A stretch of DNA of 64,000 nt from Citrus sinensis (Eukaryota > Streptophyta > Magnoliopsida > Sapindales > Rutaceae), in the NCBI RefSeq assembly GCF_022201045.2, contig NC_068560.1, forward strand, positions 31,141,501 through 31,205,500, read 5' to 3'. Below are positions 1 through 11,156 of this stretch, piece by piece. The notes under the pieces are model-generated. The model was not told the origin of the DNA. It was given only the letters and a program-made list of their open reading frames with translations, and did no database searches. Numbering within the stretch: the first letter of the stretch is position 1; every line of letters begins with the position of its first letter. A program made the translations under genes and the position numbers.

Positions 1-1
1 T

Positions 2-517
2 CAGGCCAAGCGCCACTTCGTCATCGGCGCCCAGCTCTTAGCCCAAGCCAGATCTTCCAAGTCCAAATCCTCCGCCTCTTCTTTAGCCAAACAAGCCGAA
101 GCCGAAGCCGACAAGGCCATTTCTTTCGACTACAAGGACGCCGCCGCTCACATATTGAAAGCCCTGGCTTTGGATCTGCAAGGCTTCAAGACCTCCGCCC
201 TCGAGTCGTTCGACTTGGCTCTCTCGATACCCGCCGTCAAGACTTTGACCGAGAAAGAGAAGGGCGACGCGCTGTTCAAGCGTGCCGAGGTCAAGATGTC
301 GATGAATCGGCGCGCCGGACGAGTTGACTCTGCGATTGATGATCTGACTGAAGCCGTGAAGATACAGGATGATAATGTAAAAGCGCTTTGTTTGTTGGGA
401 GAGTGTTACGAGGTTAAGAAGATGAGAGATGAAGCTAAGACGGCTTATGAATCGGCTTTGAAGATCGAGCCTAGTTGGACCGACGCTCAAGCCGCGCTGG
501 ATCGCTTGGTTTCGTAG
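2..517 (+). CDS. Tetratricopeptide-repeat (TPR) protein, 3' part only
   Basis: The window opens inside an open frame that runs without interruption from base 2 to a TAG at 515-517 (171 residues plus stop), so the 5' part lies outside. The visible part is alpha-helical and TPR-like. It has an Ala/Ser/Lys-rich helical stretch, then repeats with the usual small-residue spacing: a helix around AAAHILKALALDLQG, a helix around KALCLLGECYEVKKM, and a last repeat ending EIPSW-like (KIEPSW) near the C terminus. There is no signal peptide or membrane segment in the visible part. TPR domains mediate protein-protein contact; the partner cannot be read from the sequence. GC content is clearly higher than in the surrounding DNA, as expected for coding sequence. 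The family call is firm; the exact orthologue is not recognised. Confidence 0.8.
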   Translation, partial: QAKRHFVIGAQLLAQARSSKSKSSASSLAKQAEAEADKAISFDYKDAAAHILKALALDLQGFKTSALESFDLALSIPAVKTLTEKEKGDALFKRAEVKMSMNRRAGRVDSAIDDLTEAVKIQDDNVKALCLLGECYEVKKMRDEAKTAYESALKIEPSWTDAQAALDRLVS

Positions 518-650
518 CCCAAACACCTCCGGTTATTAGATAAGCTACCAGCTAACTGAAATGAGGCAAGTTCTGAAAATCAATTACCTGTCCCTTTTTT
601 TTATTTTTATTTTTAATAAAAATTGATTTGATGGGGGACTTATATCTTTC

Positions 651-680
651 GATAATATATATATATATATATATATATAT
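651..680. repeat. (AT)n microsatellite in the 3' flank of the TPR gene
   Basis: An uninterrupted AT dinucleotide run follows the TPR stop codon by about 130 bases, next to T-rich sequence that probably belongs to the 3' UTR. Nothing else is recognised between 518 and about 1040. Confidence 0.9.
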
Positions 681-1039
681 CTTTTTTCATTTTTAATTGT
701 ATTATAATCTGCATCAGGGTTTGAGTTTATAAGGAGTCTGAATTAATATCGTTAAAGCATATCTCTAGCGTCCGCAGAGACGCAGAGTATAGCTCGAGAA
801 TTTACAATTAAGGGCTCTGCTCGGAAATCTATGTAACAGTGAGATCATTCGACTCTTACATGCATATAAAAGAGAGGAGATGAGTTCCCATAGACTCTGC
901 TCTTGTGTTAACTACTGTGTCTAAAATGTGCTCGTGGAATATGAAATTGACTGGAAATTAAGGCTAGTTAGTCAAGAAGAAGAAAAGTTTGTTCCAAGTC
1001 TGATGCCGTCTCGTTTGGTTCTTAACTTACGGTCAATTG

Positions 1040-1610
1040 AAAACCATTGACGCATGACTTAGCAGATTCACTTGGTTTACTGTATAAAGGCTCTATTGGT
1101 CTTAGCAGCCCCTTGCAAAAGCAGAAGCTGAAACCAGACTCTTTAAACTATAGCATTGTATCATGAGGGGAAATTGTTAGTGCTTCTGTGCTAGCTTGTA
1201 GATATCAAACAAACCACGAACATAGCTGTAATTCACATCATGTCCCATTGGGCTTGTTCGTAACTTTCATTGTTAGCTCCTGTTATGATGGTCATTTCAT
1301 AGATAACTTGGGTGAGTAATTAGTGTCGTTTTTTTTTTCAATTGATTTGCTGAATCATTTTACTAACTTTATTTTTCCTTAGTATGCAGTGAACTTCATG
1401 GAAGAGTGACAGGAAGTATTTGTAATGGCTTCATCATTACAATGATGAAATTCCGTCATTTCTTTCTCGCCAAATCTTTGCAGATGAGACTTTCATCAAT
1501 ATTGCCGGCTGTGTCTTCTGTGCCACCATCCTTACTACTATTTTGGGTAGCATGAACTCGACGGATCTCATCTTATCCCTGCTGATTTCAGTAATCTATT
1601 TTGATTGAAA
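1040..1610 (+). pseudogene. Copy A of a three-copy unit (cryptic small-gene family?)
   Basis: This stretch shares short blocks, in the same order, with 2860-3355 and 5390-6240. The 5' block has a CATGACTTAG motif, a TATA-like TGTATAAAGG and a GCAGAAGCTGAAA motif that match copy B. The 3' block (about 1430-1560) matches both other copies and translates in one frame as ...DEIPSFL, then a hydrophobic stretch with IAGCVFCAT, then LLGS-like ILGSMNS. A stop codon directly precedes the conserved block in that frame and no long ORF spans the unit. It is therefore either a pseudogene, an exon with unrecognised upstream exons, or a non-coding transcript. The function is not recognised. Confidence 0.4.
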
Positions 1611-1914
1611 GTGCATTAAGGCCCTTACTATTGTTAAATAAATAAAGTACTGGGTTGTAAGCTTTATGGGTCTTGACGTTACTCCTTTAGAATTGTTCTG
1701 AACTTTTATAAGTGTTTTCATCTTGCGGGTATAATTTTATGAACTGTGCTAAAAAAAGATAGCAAAGTTAGATCAATTTAACCGTAACCATTATCCTCAT
1801 ACAGAAAACGTGCGAGCAATGGAGATTCATCAAAGCCATTTTCCGACGACAATTAATTCTAAAAATAACCCTGATTTCTTCAATGAAACACTGAAGAAAA
1901 CCCTCAATGTTCCT

Positions 1915-1939
1915 CCCCCCCCCCCCCCCCCCCCCCCCC
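1915..1939. repeat. Homopolymer C tract (25 C)
   Basis: This is a pure run of C on the plus strand, the first of three long C tracts in the window (see 2209-2235 and 46798-46820). The exact length may be affected by sequencing error. Confidence 0.9.
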
Positions 1940-2208
1940 AAAGCTTGATTTGCTCTCCCTCTACGAATTTCTCTTCTCTATGATGATAGGATAAATAGAA
2001 CCTTGTAAATCAATTAGATGCTTTAGATAAGATTTGCAAGAAATAAAGAATAACTTGGAAAAGGTTGAATATACGTGGAAGATTCTGCATAAATTAAAAG
2101 CAACATCTTTTCCTTGTATAACAAGCTTGAGCACATGGCTGTCAAGTCAAAAAGTGGAGATTAATCTTGAAAGGAAAATTATAAATAAAAAATTTGAGGA
2201 CTGTTACT

Positions 2209-2235
2209 CCCCCCCCCCCCCCCCCCCCCCCCCCC
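2209..2235. repeat. Homopolymer C tract (27 C)
   Basis: This pure C run is followed by ACCAAAA and an A-rich stretch. The C tract at 46798-46820 has the same right flank (ACCAAAA then A-rich). A poly-proline open frame across it is an artefact of the tract. Confidence 0.9.
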
Positions 2236-2859
2236 ACCAAAAAAAAAAGGAAATAAGCAAAGTATATCGAGAAGCAAGTTTCATAATCCCAGCTCGCGGC
2301 AAATACTGATTCAAAGACTAGTATCTAATGGTTCAAGCGACTTAAGGTTTAGTCAAAATTTAAAGTGTAACGAGTTTTGGCAAAAGAAAATTATTTTTTG
2401 TTTAATGTGTGGGGGTTCGATACATTTTTATCACGCAACTTTATTGAAGGTCAAAATCGTAAAATACATAGAGGAGTTCTAGCCGGTACTTAAAAGGATG
2501 CCAACAGTCCAACTCTAGAGATTTTTTTAACATGTAACCAGAACGAAATAATTACACAAAATATTTAAGAAACAATTCAAGCCCGGTTAAAGAAATTTAC
2601 GCAAGAGAATGGACTGTTGACAACCTACTCTGCAATTCATAATTAACAAATCTCTCTCTAAGCTTGACTCCTTGCTCTCAAAGATTCCAATCAACAATTT
2701 GTTGCAGGGATATCATATATTCTAATGCTTTGCTTATCTACTATATCACACTTTTATAAACGAAATGACACTCCATTCTAGCCTAGGGCTATTTTTTATT
2801 GGGCCAAACATAGTATTGACTTGACCAAAGAAGCTTCCTTCCATCATCAATACAATTAC

Positions 2860-3355
2860 TTAGAATTTTGGTACATGACTTAGTCATATCCACTCGGTTT
2901 CCAAGCTTTGTATATAAGAGAAACACTCTAAGCTCCGTGAAAAGCACAAGCTGAAAACAAGAGAGTTCAACATCTTGTGGGAATTCAAACCGAACAGTTT
3001 TCTGTGAAAAGCATTGTGAGAAAAGAAGAGAGGATCTTTAAAGTCATAATGGCATCAAAGTCAAGCAGCATCCGCTTCAAGGCCATAATTTTCCAAGTTT
3101 TATTTCATCTGCTTGTAAGTGTCATTGTTTCTTCTCAATATAATGGGTTGCACAAGTATTTGGAGCAAGGCAGTAGAGGCCATTATAGTTTGTTTATCAC
3201 TTTGATAATCAAATTCCTCCATTTCTTTGCTTCAAAAGCCTTACAGTTCAGATTTCTCTTGCCAATGCCGCAGCCTGCGTCTTCTATTCCTTCAATGCTC
3301 TTTTGGGTAGCATTCACTCGATCAGTTTCATCTATGCCTCATGATTCTTAATGTG
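2860..3355 (+). other. Copy B of the three-copy unit; best-preserved, possible two-exon small secreted/membrane protein
   Basis: After a TATA-like TGTATATAAG (about 2910), an ATG at 3049 opens a short hydrophobic N terminus (MASKSSSIRFKAIIF..., signal-peptide-like) that reaches a consensus donor GTAAGT at about 3115. Copy C has the same start (MASKSG...) and a GTGAGT donor at the equivalent place. The conserved downstream block (about 3190-3345) can be read in one frame as DNQIPPFLCFKSL, then a hydrophobic stretch with AAACVFYSFNALLGS, ending at a TGA. In another frame it reads ...SSIPSMLFWVAFTRS and runs to a TAA. I cannot decide which frame is used. The product would be about 70-90 residues. 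No family is recognised. Confidence 0.35.
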
Positions 3356-4304
3356 TAATATTATTTCTATACCACGTGTGATGTGTTTATTATTATTCTT
3401 AAAAAAAGCAAATACTGGGTTTTATATTTGTAATCACAAGCCTCGCTCTGTCTATGACAAGTCGTTTGCTCATAATATACATCCACTGAACGACAAATCG
3501 TTGGCTCCGATGATCCTTTTATTTTATATTTCTTTTCTCCATTGATTTCTTCCACACACTTTATTTAATCTCATATATTGAGTTGAAGGATTGGCTTTCT
3601 ATTTTATATTTTTATTGTTAAATAAACTCAACCACCTAAGCAAAAACCAACTTGTTGATAATAAGAGATTTCTGTCCTTACTTAGTGCGTGATGCTCAAG
3701 AGAGATGAGACAACCACCATTGATGATTTTCACCTCTCCACTTCATCTTTGAAATTGGAAAATTCAATCTTCTTCATTTGTTTGTTTGGGAGAGTTAACT
3801 TCTTTTTTTTTTTTTTTTAAATATTTGGAGTAAACCATCCATTTCTCTATTAGGAGTGGTAAATGTTGACATGGCATGTCAATCCAATACGAATATGATA
3901 TGAGCTAGCATTTAGCAAATTATAGTACCTAAAATGATAAATTAATTTTGTCAAATTTGTATTACGGGTTTTCTAATTTTGTCTAGCTTAAGTACTTGTT
4001 TTTTATTTTGCTCGAGTGCAGAGTTTCTAACGCAATATAGCTATATCAATAATCTTGTGTTGTTTTTTTTTCCCCCCCTCTCCGGTATAATAGTTTATTT
4101 TATCATGTTTTGAAATTATTTGATTTTATTTATACCATAATTTATTAGAGTTTCAGAAAATAGTAAAGCCACACGTACACACATATATAACATTCTAAAG
4201 AATAAAAAAAATATATATATATTAAATGCTTGAGTACATGGTAAAGCAAATTTTTTTAAAAATTACAGACAGCCTAGATAATAGAAGAATGTGCATATTA
4301 AAAG

Positions 4305-4535
4305 TAGGGAGAGGTTATTTCGATTTAAATTTTTTATATAAATTTTGAGTCATTAATTTTATGTAATTCCATTTTATATATTAAAAGTCAAATAACAGTT
4401 ACTGATGTCAATTTATCCATCATTAAATTGCATTTTATCAATGACTCAAAATTTAGATAAAAAAATTAAGTTAAATTAACCTAGTTTTAAAATTTACATA
4501 AAAAATTTAAGTTAAAATAATCTAACCTTTGAAGT
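4305..4535. mobile_element. Short foldback (MITE-like) element
   Basis: The left arm, around 4311-4358, has AAATTTTTTATATAAATTTT followed by GAGTCATT. It is repeated in inverse orientation at about 4435-4480 (AATGACTCAAAATTT), and the outer part recurs inversely at 4485-4532 (AAATTTACATAAAAAATTTA). The arrangement folds into a long hairpin of about 230 bases and has no coding capacity. No target duplication was confidently identified. Confidence 0.5.
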
Positions 4536-4785
4536 TTATAACAAAACAGTGAGATGATTAATTAATAAATGGGTCAATTAATGTTTTTGTCTTAGTGCAT
4601 TAATAATCGGAAAAATATTTAACAATGATGTCAAATTAAATAACTAAAAACACCCACGATTATTTGTCATTCTTAAGAAATTTTACTATTTAAATTATCA
4701 ACACTCACAAATGCAATGATTTAAATGTACGAGGGGAAAAAAGGGGAAGTAAGAACCAAATGAACTAAAGAGAAAAGTTTGGAAC

Positions 4786-4976
4786 CCCCTCAGAAAAATA
4801 AGAGAGTTGACGACGTAGGGCGCAAGCCAACAATTCAACGCAGTTTGGTTTCTGTCGGATGTTGACTCCGTACTCCCCCAGAAAAATAAAGAGAGTTGAC
4901 AAGTGACAACGTAGAGTGCAAGCCAACAGTTCAACACAGTTTGGTTTCTGTCGGATGTTGACTTCGTGCTCCCCAA
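4786..4976. repeat. Tandem duplication, unit about 95 bp, two copies
   Basis: The two units (about 4786-4875 and 4876-4976) share CAGAAAAATA, AGAGAGTTGAC, GCAAGCCAACA and GTTTGGTTTCTGTCGGATGT with few substitutions and a small insertion in the second. No gene is recognised. A spurious minus-strand frame across it simply shows the repeated peptide. Confidence 0.8.
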
Positions 4977-5389
4977 GTCTCGATCAATCATCTCTCTATC
5001 ATCTAAGCTGTTAGCTGTGTTTACTTTTCTCGCAACAGGTCAATTTTCTGCTAAAGAAGAGCTGCATCACAGACCACGAGCCTCACTTCCCATAAGAAAA
5101 CACCAACCATTCGATTGGTCATCAACAACAATTCTCTATATCTCGGGGACGATCATTTTAAGGGTAAACCTACAGTTGCAACCAGTCATTGGATCCATAT
5201 TTACACAATTACATAGTTGCATTGATTGAATCTAATGGCTGAAAGTAACTATAGTACCTTACCACAATTGCAACATAACTGAATCTCATTTTAATCATTC
5301 ATTCTTGATTAGCAAATAGACACGCAAGTGATATTGCATATGTGTGAATAAATAGAAAATCATGTTAGAATCGCACGTACATCAACGTT

Positions 5390-6240
5390 TCTCGATGGCA
5401 ATCCACAGATATTGACAAGTTCAGAGGAGGATTAAAAAGGTGCTTGCAAAATTATTATGGCATCAAAATCAGGCAACGTGAATAGGGCTTTAATTTTTAC
5501 ACACCGTTTTTTGCTTGTTTGTGAGTGTTATTTATCTGCTCATGTTTCTTGGAGGCAGATAAATAGAAGAGGTTACTTCAAAGAGAATTTGGGTATGGCT
5601 GTTTTCTCTTCTAGAATTGTTAATAATAATCCATGGTTTGATTTTTTATATGGGGCATAAATTCTAACGTTTCGCTCTTTTTTTTTTTTTATGTTTCATT
5701 ATTATTATTTTTTTAAATGTGCGGTCCATTTGCATGGACTTGTTATAAGAAGTACGCGTGATGGCTTCGGTCCTGTTTAGAATTGAAGTATTATAATTTT
5801 TAAGTTACAGTTGTTATAAAAAAATTATAATTATGAAATAAAAATTAATAATATATAATAAACATAAAATTTAAATAATAATTTTAACAAAATTATAAAA
5901 AATATAATAAACTTTCTATCAATAAAAAATTATATCAGTGAAAAATTATATCAACATAATTTTCAAGTGTTATAAAATTTTAAATAATAATTTTACTAAA
6001 TATTTTAATACTGTACTTTTTAAACTGCCTAATTTCAATTTCCAGCCGATCCCTCGTCACTTAGACAATCAAATTCCTCCAATTCTTTGTTGCAAAATCT
6101 TTACAGCTCAGATTTTCGTCACGTTACAGGCAGCATCTTTTATATCATCTATGCTATTCTGGGTGGGCCTTCCTCACTCAATCTCATCAATGTCGGAAGC
6201 CTCTGGGTGCAATATTACTTGCACAGAACAGTAACGAACT
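5390..6240 (+). pseudogene. Copy C of the three-copy unit, interrupted by AT-rich DNA
   Basis: The 5' part (ATG at 5457, MASKSGNVNRALIF..., then a GTGAGT donor) matches exon 1 of copy B. The 3' part (about 6060-6200) matches copies A and B and contains DNQIPPILCCKIFTAQIF. Relative to copy B it carries an indel that shifts the frame within the conserved block. The two parts are separated by about 500 bases, including an AT-rich stretch at 5770-6010. I read this as a decayed paralogue of copy B. Confidence 0.4.
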
Positions 6241-6651
6241 CGTGGAAAAAAGGTTCACTTTTAACAATAAAATTTTTTAAAATCATTGTTTTCTTCTACT
6301 TTAGATGGCTATGCCTCTTAACTGAACATCTAATTAACAAATTTTATCTAAGTCATGAGTCAAGAGCATACATATTGAAGTCATGAGTCAATAGAGACAG
6401 ACAGAGAGGGAGGTTACTTCAGAAACTTAAATCATCCAGGGCCAATGTCTGACCATCCAACACACTAAAAAGGAGAAAGAAATTATGCAAATTCATGCGA
6501 TCTGAGTTAAATTCTATTGTACAGTAAATTACAAGTCAATTCAATTCTTAATATGTAAGGCAACATTTTGAGAAAAACAAAAATGCTAACAGAAAAAATG
6601 GTACACCCAGAAAGTGAAATAAGAAAAAAAAAAAGACCTAGGAACTGAAAA

Positions 6652-9600
6652 TCAATGCAATTGTTCACCATCCAGCCACTTCAGTCCAGGCAGAACCTTA
6701 ATCAAGAATGATTTGAACTTTTCATTAACAATAGCGTTACCCACAATATCGAATTGTGTCAAGTTCAAGCCTTTCAAAATAAAATAAGCTTCCCAATAGC
6801 TTTTGATATCATCATCAATCACGGTTTGGCCATGATTCCATTCACTTCCAACTGAATGAGATAAAGGAGATGAGCATAGATACTTTGTTGTGTCGATAGA
6901 GTGTGCACCAATCTCATTATATGAAATATTTAATGCTCTCAATGACTTCAGCTGTCTTATAGGCTCTAAAGCAGTAAAACTTCCAAGTATATTGTTACTC
7001 AAATTTAAGCAAGACAAGAGCTGCAGAGCCTCCAATCCTGTTATGAAACCAAAACAAAGATAATAAATCTCTTTCCATTCAACTACACGGGAAAGGTTAT
7101 TAAGAATTTAAAATGCATCATAAAGCAGTCAAGAGCTTCCCTAGTTGCCCGATCAGAATAGTGGATTATGATAAGCTTAAGCTTTAAATTCAATGGTAGC
7201 ATATGGGAGAAATTTGCATGAAATGGCAAATCAAACAATTGTAATCGTTTAGAAAAAATCTGTCCAATCAAATTAACAGTAGTTACAAATCAAATTAACA
7301 GTAGTTACAACAGCCTTGAAAGTAGCTTACCTTCAATTGAGCGAAGCTCATTGTGACTGAGATCTAGCATTTGGACCCACAATAATTTGTCAAAAGAACC
7401 TAATCGTGATAATGATAAATTTTTCAGTTGAAGACACATTGGGCTCCCTCTATTGGAGGGAGAGTTGCTATAATGAAAGCAGCGGCTCAGCAAAGACTCC
7501 CAACTGGAAGTCACCTGCAGAATCAACAGAAAAAGAGATCTGTTCCCTTCTACGTAAAATCTAATAATCAGCACATAAATTTAACCCAAAATTGCTATAT
7601 CAGTCTAGTGTTAAGATGACAAGGTACCTCTAATTACCAAATAGAATATGGAGCATACAATTTAATAACCAGAGTTTATTAGCCAAATTCAGCTATGCAG
7701 TTAAACAATTGCCTTTTTCAGGAACTTCTGAAGTTAAAATACACATGACAGTTTGTTGAGCCAATATTCTGTCTGAATTAATATGTTTTTACTGTTCAAT
7801 TGACAGGTAATAGTTCACCAACAGTATTGGAGATATATAATCTCAGTTCCAGAAAATATGTTCACCAAAAGAAAAGAAAAGGAAACCATCTTAAGCTCTG
7901 ATGAGTCCAGTACACAAAGTCAAAAACTCAAACGTCAGAGTGTACGGTGATAATCTACTCTACAATACTGTGATAATCTACTTTATGGCTAAAAAGGACT
8001 GCCCTTTTCTGGAAAAGGAATGCCAGATAGGAAAAATACCTGCTGCAATAAAACTAAGCTGTGTTGGTCCTTGTAGTATTGAACGTGCATTGGATCCAAC
8101 CTCATTAGGTCATTATATAGTTCAAGAACTTCTTCAGAATGCGAAAATTTGTTAGCAGGAGGACACGTCATTGCATCATGAGCCATCAGCAGTCTTGCAA
8201 GTGTAAGCTTCCCAATTTTACTACAAAAATTAAACAATGAAAAGGATGACTGATTAACAGCATTGCACTTTCTAAAGTTTAAAGTTGACCACTAAACAAA
8301 ACAGTTTTACCAGTTTATCAAGGACAACAATTCGCGGAAGTGATCTATCTCTTTGGCTATAGTCGCAGCTCGCCACTCAAAATCTGTTAGCTCATTGTCA
8401 TTCTTGATGCTGAGCTGATATAATGATGAAATTGGACTTGAATCCTGAGAATGTGCATTATAATTATGAAAACTCTCATCTCTCCATGAAATAATCTCTT
8501 TGCCCAGCCCTTCAACTGGTTGTGTTTCAACAAGTTGTAGGCTAACTCGAAATGCAAAACAAAAAGGATTGCTATAGTGAAAACCACTTGAAGAAATAAT
8601 GCCCTGAGAATGTCCAAGGCTAACCTCCACTGGAAATACTTTCGAGGAATGAGTATTTCCATCGGGAAGGTTCAACTGTGTAACCCAGACTTGTGCGGCC
8701 TTGGAGTTACATGATGAAAGCGGTTTCCAAACAAGATCTTTATTTGTGTTAAGTTCAGAATCTACTGTTATTGTGGATGAATTTACCCCTTCAACAGACT
8801 GATTAAAATAGAGAACAAGTGGAAATGTCCTTGAATCCAAATAAAATCTCGTGAATGGAGAAGAAGCACAACCATCTAGGCACCTATCTCCCAGTAAAAT
8901 GAGATCAGAACCAGGGGTAGGCCAAGAAGAAACAAGCTGTGGAGAATCAACTCTAACTGTTTGATCAAGAAGCCAAAGATGATAAAACCAACCACTTTGG
9001 TCATCTGGGTCTGTGAAAATAGCTTGATGTACAAATTCATACTCATCAGGTAAAACCTTTTCTTTCGAAACAAACCCTTCCACCTTTCTTTTAAGCAAAT
9101 TGGACAGAAGCAAACTGGAAAGTCCCATCAATAATTTAAATATAGTAAGTAATCGTTTCAATTAAGAGAGGAATATAATATAAGGAAAAAAAATGCATAT
9201 ATAAACTTGTAACAATGATTTTCGCAAAATTGTCATAGGTTATGACAATATCTTTACCATATTAAAACCAATAATGAAGGTTTAACATTTCAAAAAATCA
9301 TATGTCTACTCTGACAAAATAGCACTAACTGTAAAACTTCCTCATTGTTATATGTTGCTATCAAACAAGTTCAGTTGAGCATTTAAATATTGCACGGCTT
9401 AGAAAAACTGACAATCGTCAAAAAAAAAAAAAAAAAGACCAGATTTCTACTTCCCAGATGATATAACTGGAACTATATCCAATACCTTCAATGAATAAGT
9501 AAACAAGAGACATACCTCCGGTTATGCCAAGCTGAATAATTGCTAAAATTGTTACATATCATATCCTCAGTATACTTTAATTCATCTTCTTCTGATCTGT

Positions 9601-9677
9601 TCATCGAAGCCGCCACAAATCTGGGAAAAGATCACATAAAAATGAGTACTTAGTATTGCATTCACACGGAAACACAA

Positions 9678-9708
<31 letters not shown>

Positions 9709-10368
9709 GTCAGACCTTCGGTAGTTCCATGCATGAAAATTCCGGGAATCAGCTTTCTGGAACTTATCTAAAAGGCGTAATTCATTATCTATAGACGAAT
9801 GTCCCTTGCTTAAAATCCATTTCCTATGATGCCATGCCCCGTACGACTTAAAGTTTTGCCTCAATGCACTCTCTACCTTCACAATATACATCACAAACTT
9901 ATCATCATGCCCTAATTTAATTCATTTTAATTATATTTCATGCTTCTTATAACTAATCAGATCTCTAAGCTTGATGAAGTGAAGTACGTAAAAAGAAACG
10001 CACCACTCGAAGTTCTTCGTCGAGAATCGATTTGAGTGAGTCGGGATCGGAGTCGGATTCAGTCATTTTATGCTGGACGGCAAGCTTTCTGTAGTTCCAG
10101 GCCGTGTATAATTCGGGATTGGTTTCTAGAAGCTTCGTGCTTAACTCCACAGCTTCCTTAGAGTAACTAAGCGATTGCAATGCAAAACAAGTAAACTGAT
10201 TAATGACTATTACATACAATTAAAGAAAAAAAGAAAGAAAGAAAGAAATTACATATGATTGTGGTGATTGTGAAGGAACTGAGATTGGAGAACGCGTAGC
10301 TTCTCGGCTTTTGCTGCTGAAGCTGCAGCGTCCTCTGGCTTCAGTGGCTTGCGCGGTCGACCGTGCAT
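6652..10368 (-). CDS. RGTA: Rab geranylgeranyltransferase (GGTase-II) alpha subunit
   Basis: This is the alpha subunit of the cytosolic enzyme that, with a beta subunit and Rab escort protein, attaches two geranylgeranyl groups to C-terminal cysteines of Rab GTPases. The eight exons, in order of translation, are 10368-10253, 10166-10004, 9876-9716, 9620-9516, 9114-8311, 8220-8040, 7514-7331 and 7037-6652. All junctions have GT-AG and the total is 2100 nt (699 aa). The N terminus MHGRPRKPLK is typical. The prenyltransferase alpha (PFTA) repeats show the diagnostic AWNYRK, AWHHRKW, AWNYRR and AWHNR. A long central insert domain follows, as in plant and animal RabGGTA, and then a C-terminal leucine-rich-repeat region (LDLSHNELRSIEG, LNLSNN, LNISYNEI) ending GLKWLDGEQLH. 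The large fifth exon encodes the insert domain. It matches Arabidopsis RGTA1 in architecture. An (AAT)n microsatellite lies in intron 3, and a 21-bp tandem duplication lies in intron 7 near 7271-7310. Confidence 0.93.
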
Positions 10369-11156
10369 TTTTAATTCTTAATTTTCTTTTTATTTTTTTT
10401 GTACAAGATAAAAGTTTTCTCAGAAGAGAGGTTTTCGACTTTCGAGCTGAGAGGCAAGTTACGCGAGGCTAGCAAAGCAAGACGAGACGACTCAAATTGC
10501 ATGAATTTGCTTGCAGATCATGGGATATTTCCCCGGAACCTGGGCCGCCAAGGGCCTCTCGGATCTTTTTATAGAGAGGCAGCTAATTTGAAGCCCACAG
10601 TGCCACAACTTTTCGTTGATAATAATAAATAGTGATTAATAATTTTTGTTCTAGTCATTTGCAACTATTTTAGTTTTTATGCTGATTTTTCACAATAATG
10701 ATGACTATAATTGTAATTGTCTTTCTGTATATTTATAACACCAAGTCTCATTAACGCCAAGACCTTAAAAAAAAAAAAGGCATGTTAAAATTATTTTTTG
10801 CTAATTTGAAATCTAATACAATCTCAAGCACCACGATAAGGTAATGCAAAAAATTAAACAAAACCCAAAGCCTTTTAATTAAGTTTTTGATGCAGAATAA
10901 TAATATGATAGAAGTTATTCATATACTCCCAGCAACAAAGTGTGTCAATAAGCAAATCTGAAGCTTATTGAGCATAGAAAAGAGCACATTACATGATCTG
11001 TAATGTCTGGGGGAATGATCCACCCCAATCCACTAACTAATTTAGGTTTCTAAAAGCTGACTACATATAGACCTATTAAATCTCAATTGGGGTATTCCCA
11101 CTTTCTCGCCCATTAGTATTCCTAAATACTGAAGCAGCTACCTGTATCATCTAGAT
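10369..11156. other. Intergenic: RGTA upstream region and HYL1 3' flank
   Basis: RGTA and HYL1 are both on the minus strand, so this stretch holds the RGTA promoter/5' UTR (next to 10369-10600, more GC-rich) and the HYL1 3' UTR (next to 10900-11156). No further gene, RNA or repeat is recognised. The plus-strand open frame at 10399-10632 has no family signature. Confidence 0.6.

Noticed and set aside
2034-2309. 91-codon frame with a proline run
   Set aside because: The frame is produced by the poly-C tract; the rest is AT-rich non-coding sequence.
7428-8155. Plus-strand frames across the RGTA gene
   Set aside because: They overlap minus-strand RGTA exons and introns whose splicing and protein match are convincing.
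10399-10632. 77-codon frame between RGTA and HYL1
   Set aside because: It lies in the RGTA promoter/leader, begins in AT-rich DNA and shows no domain.
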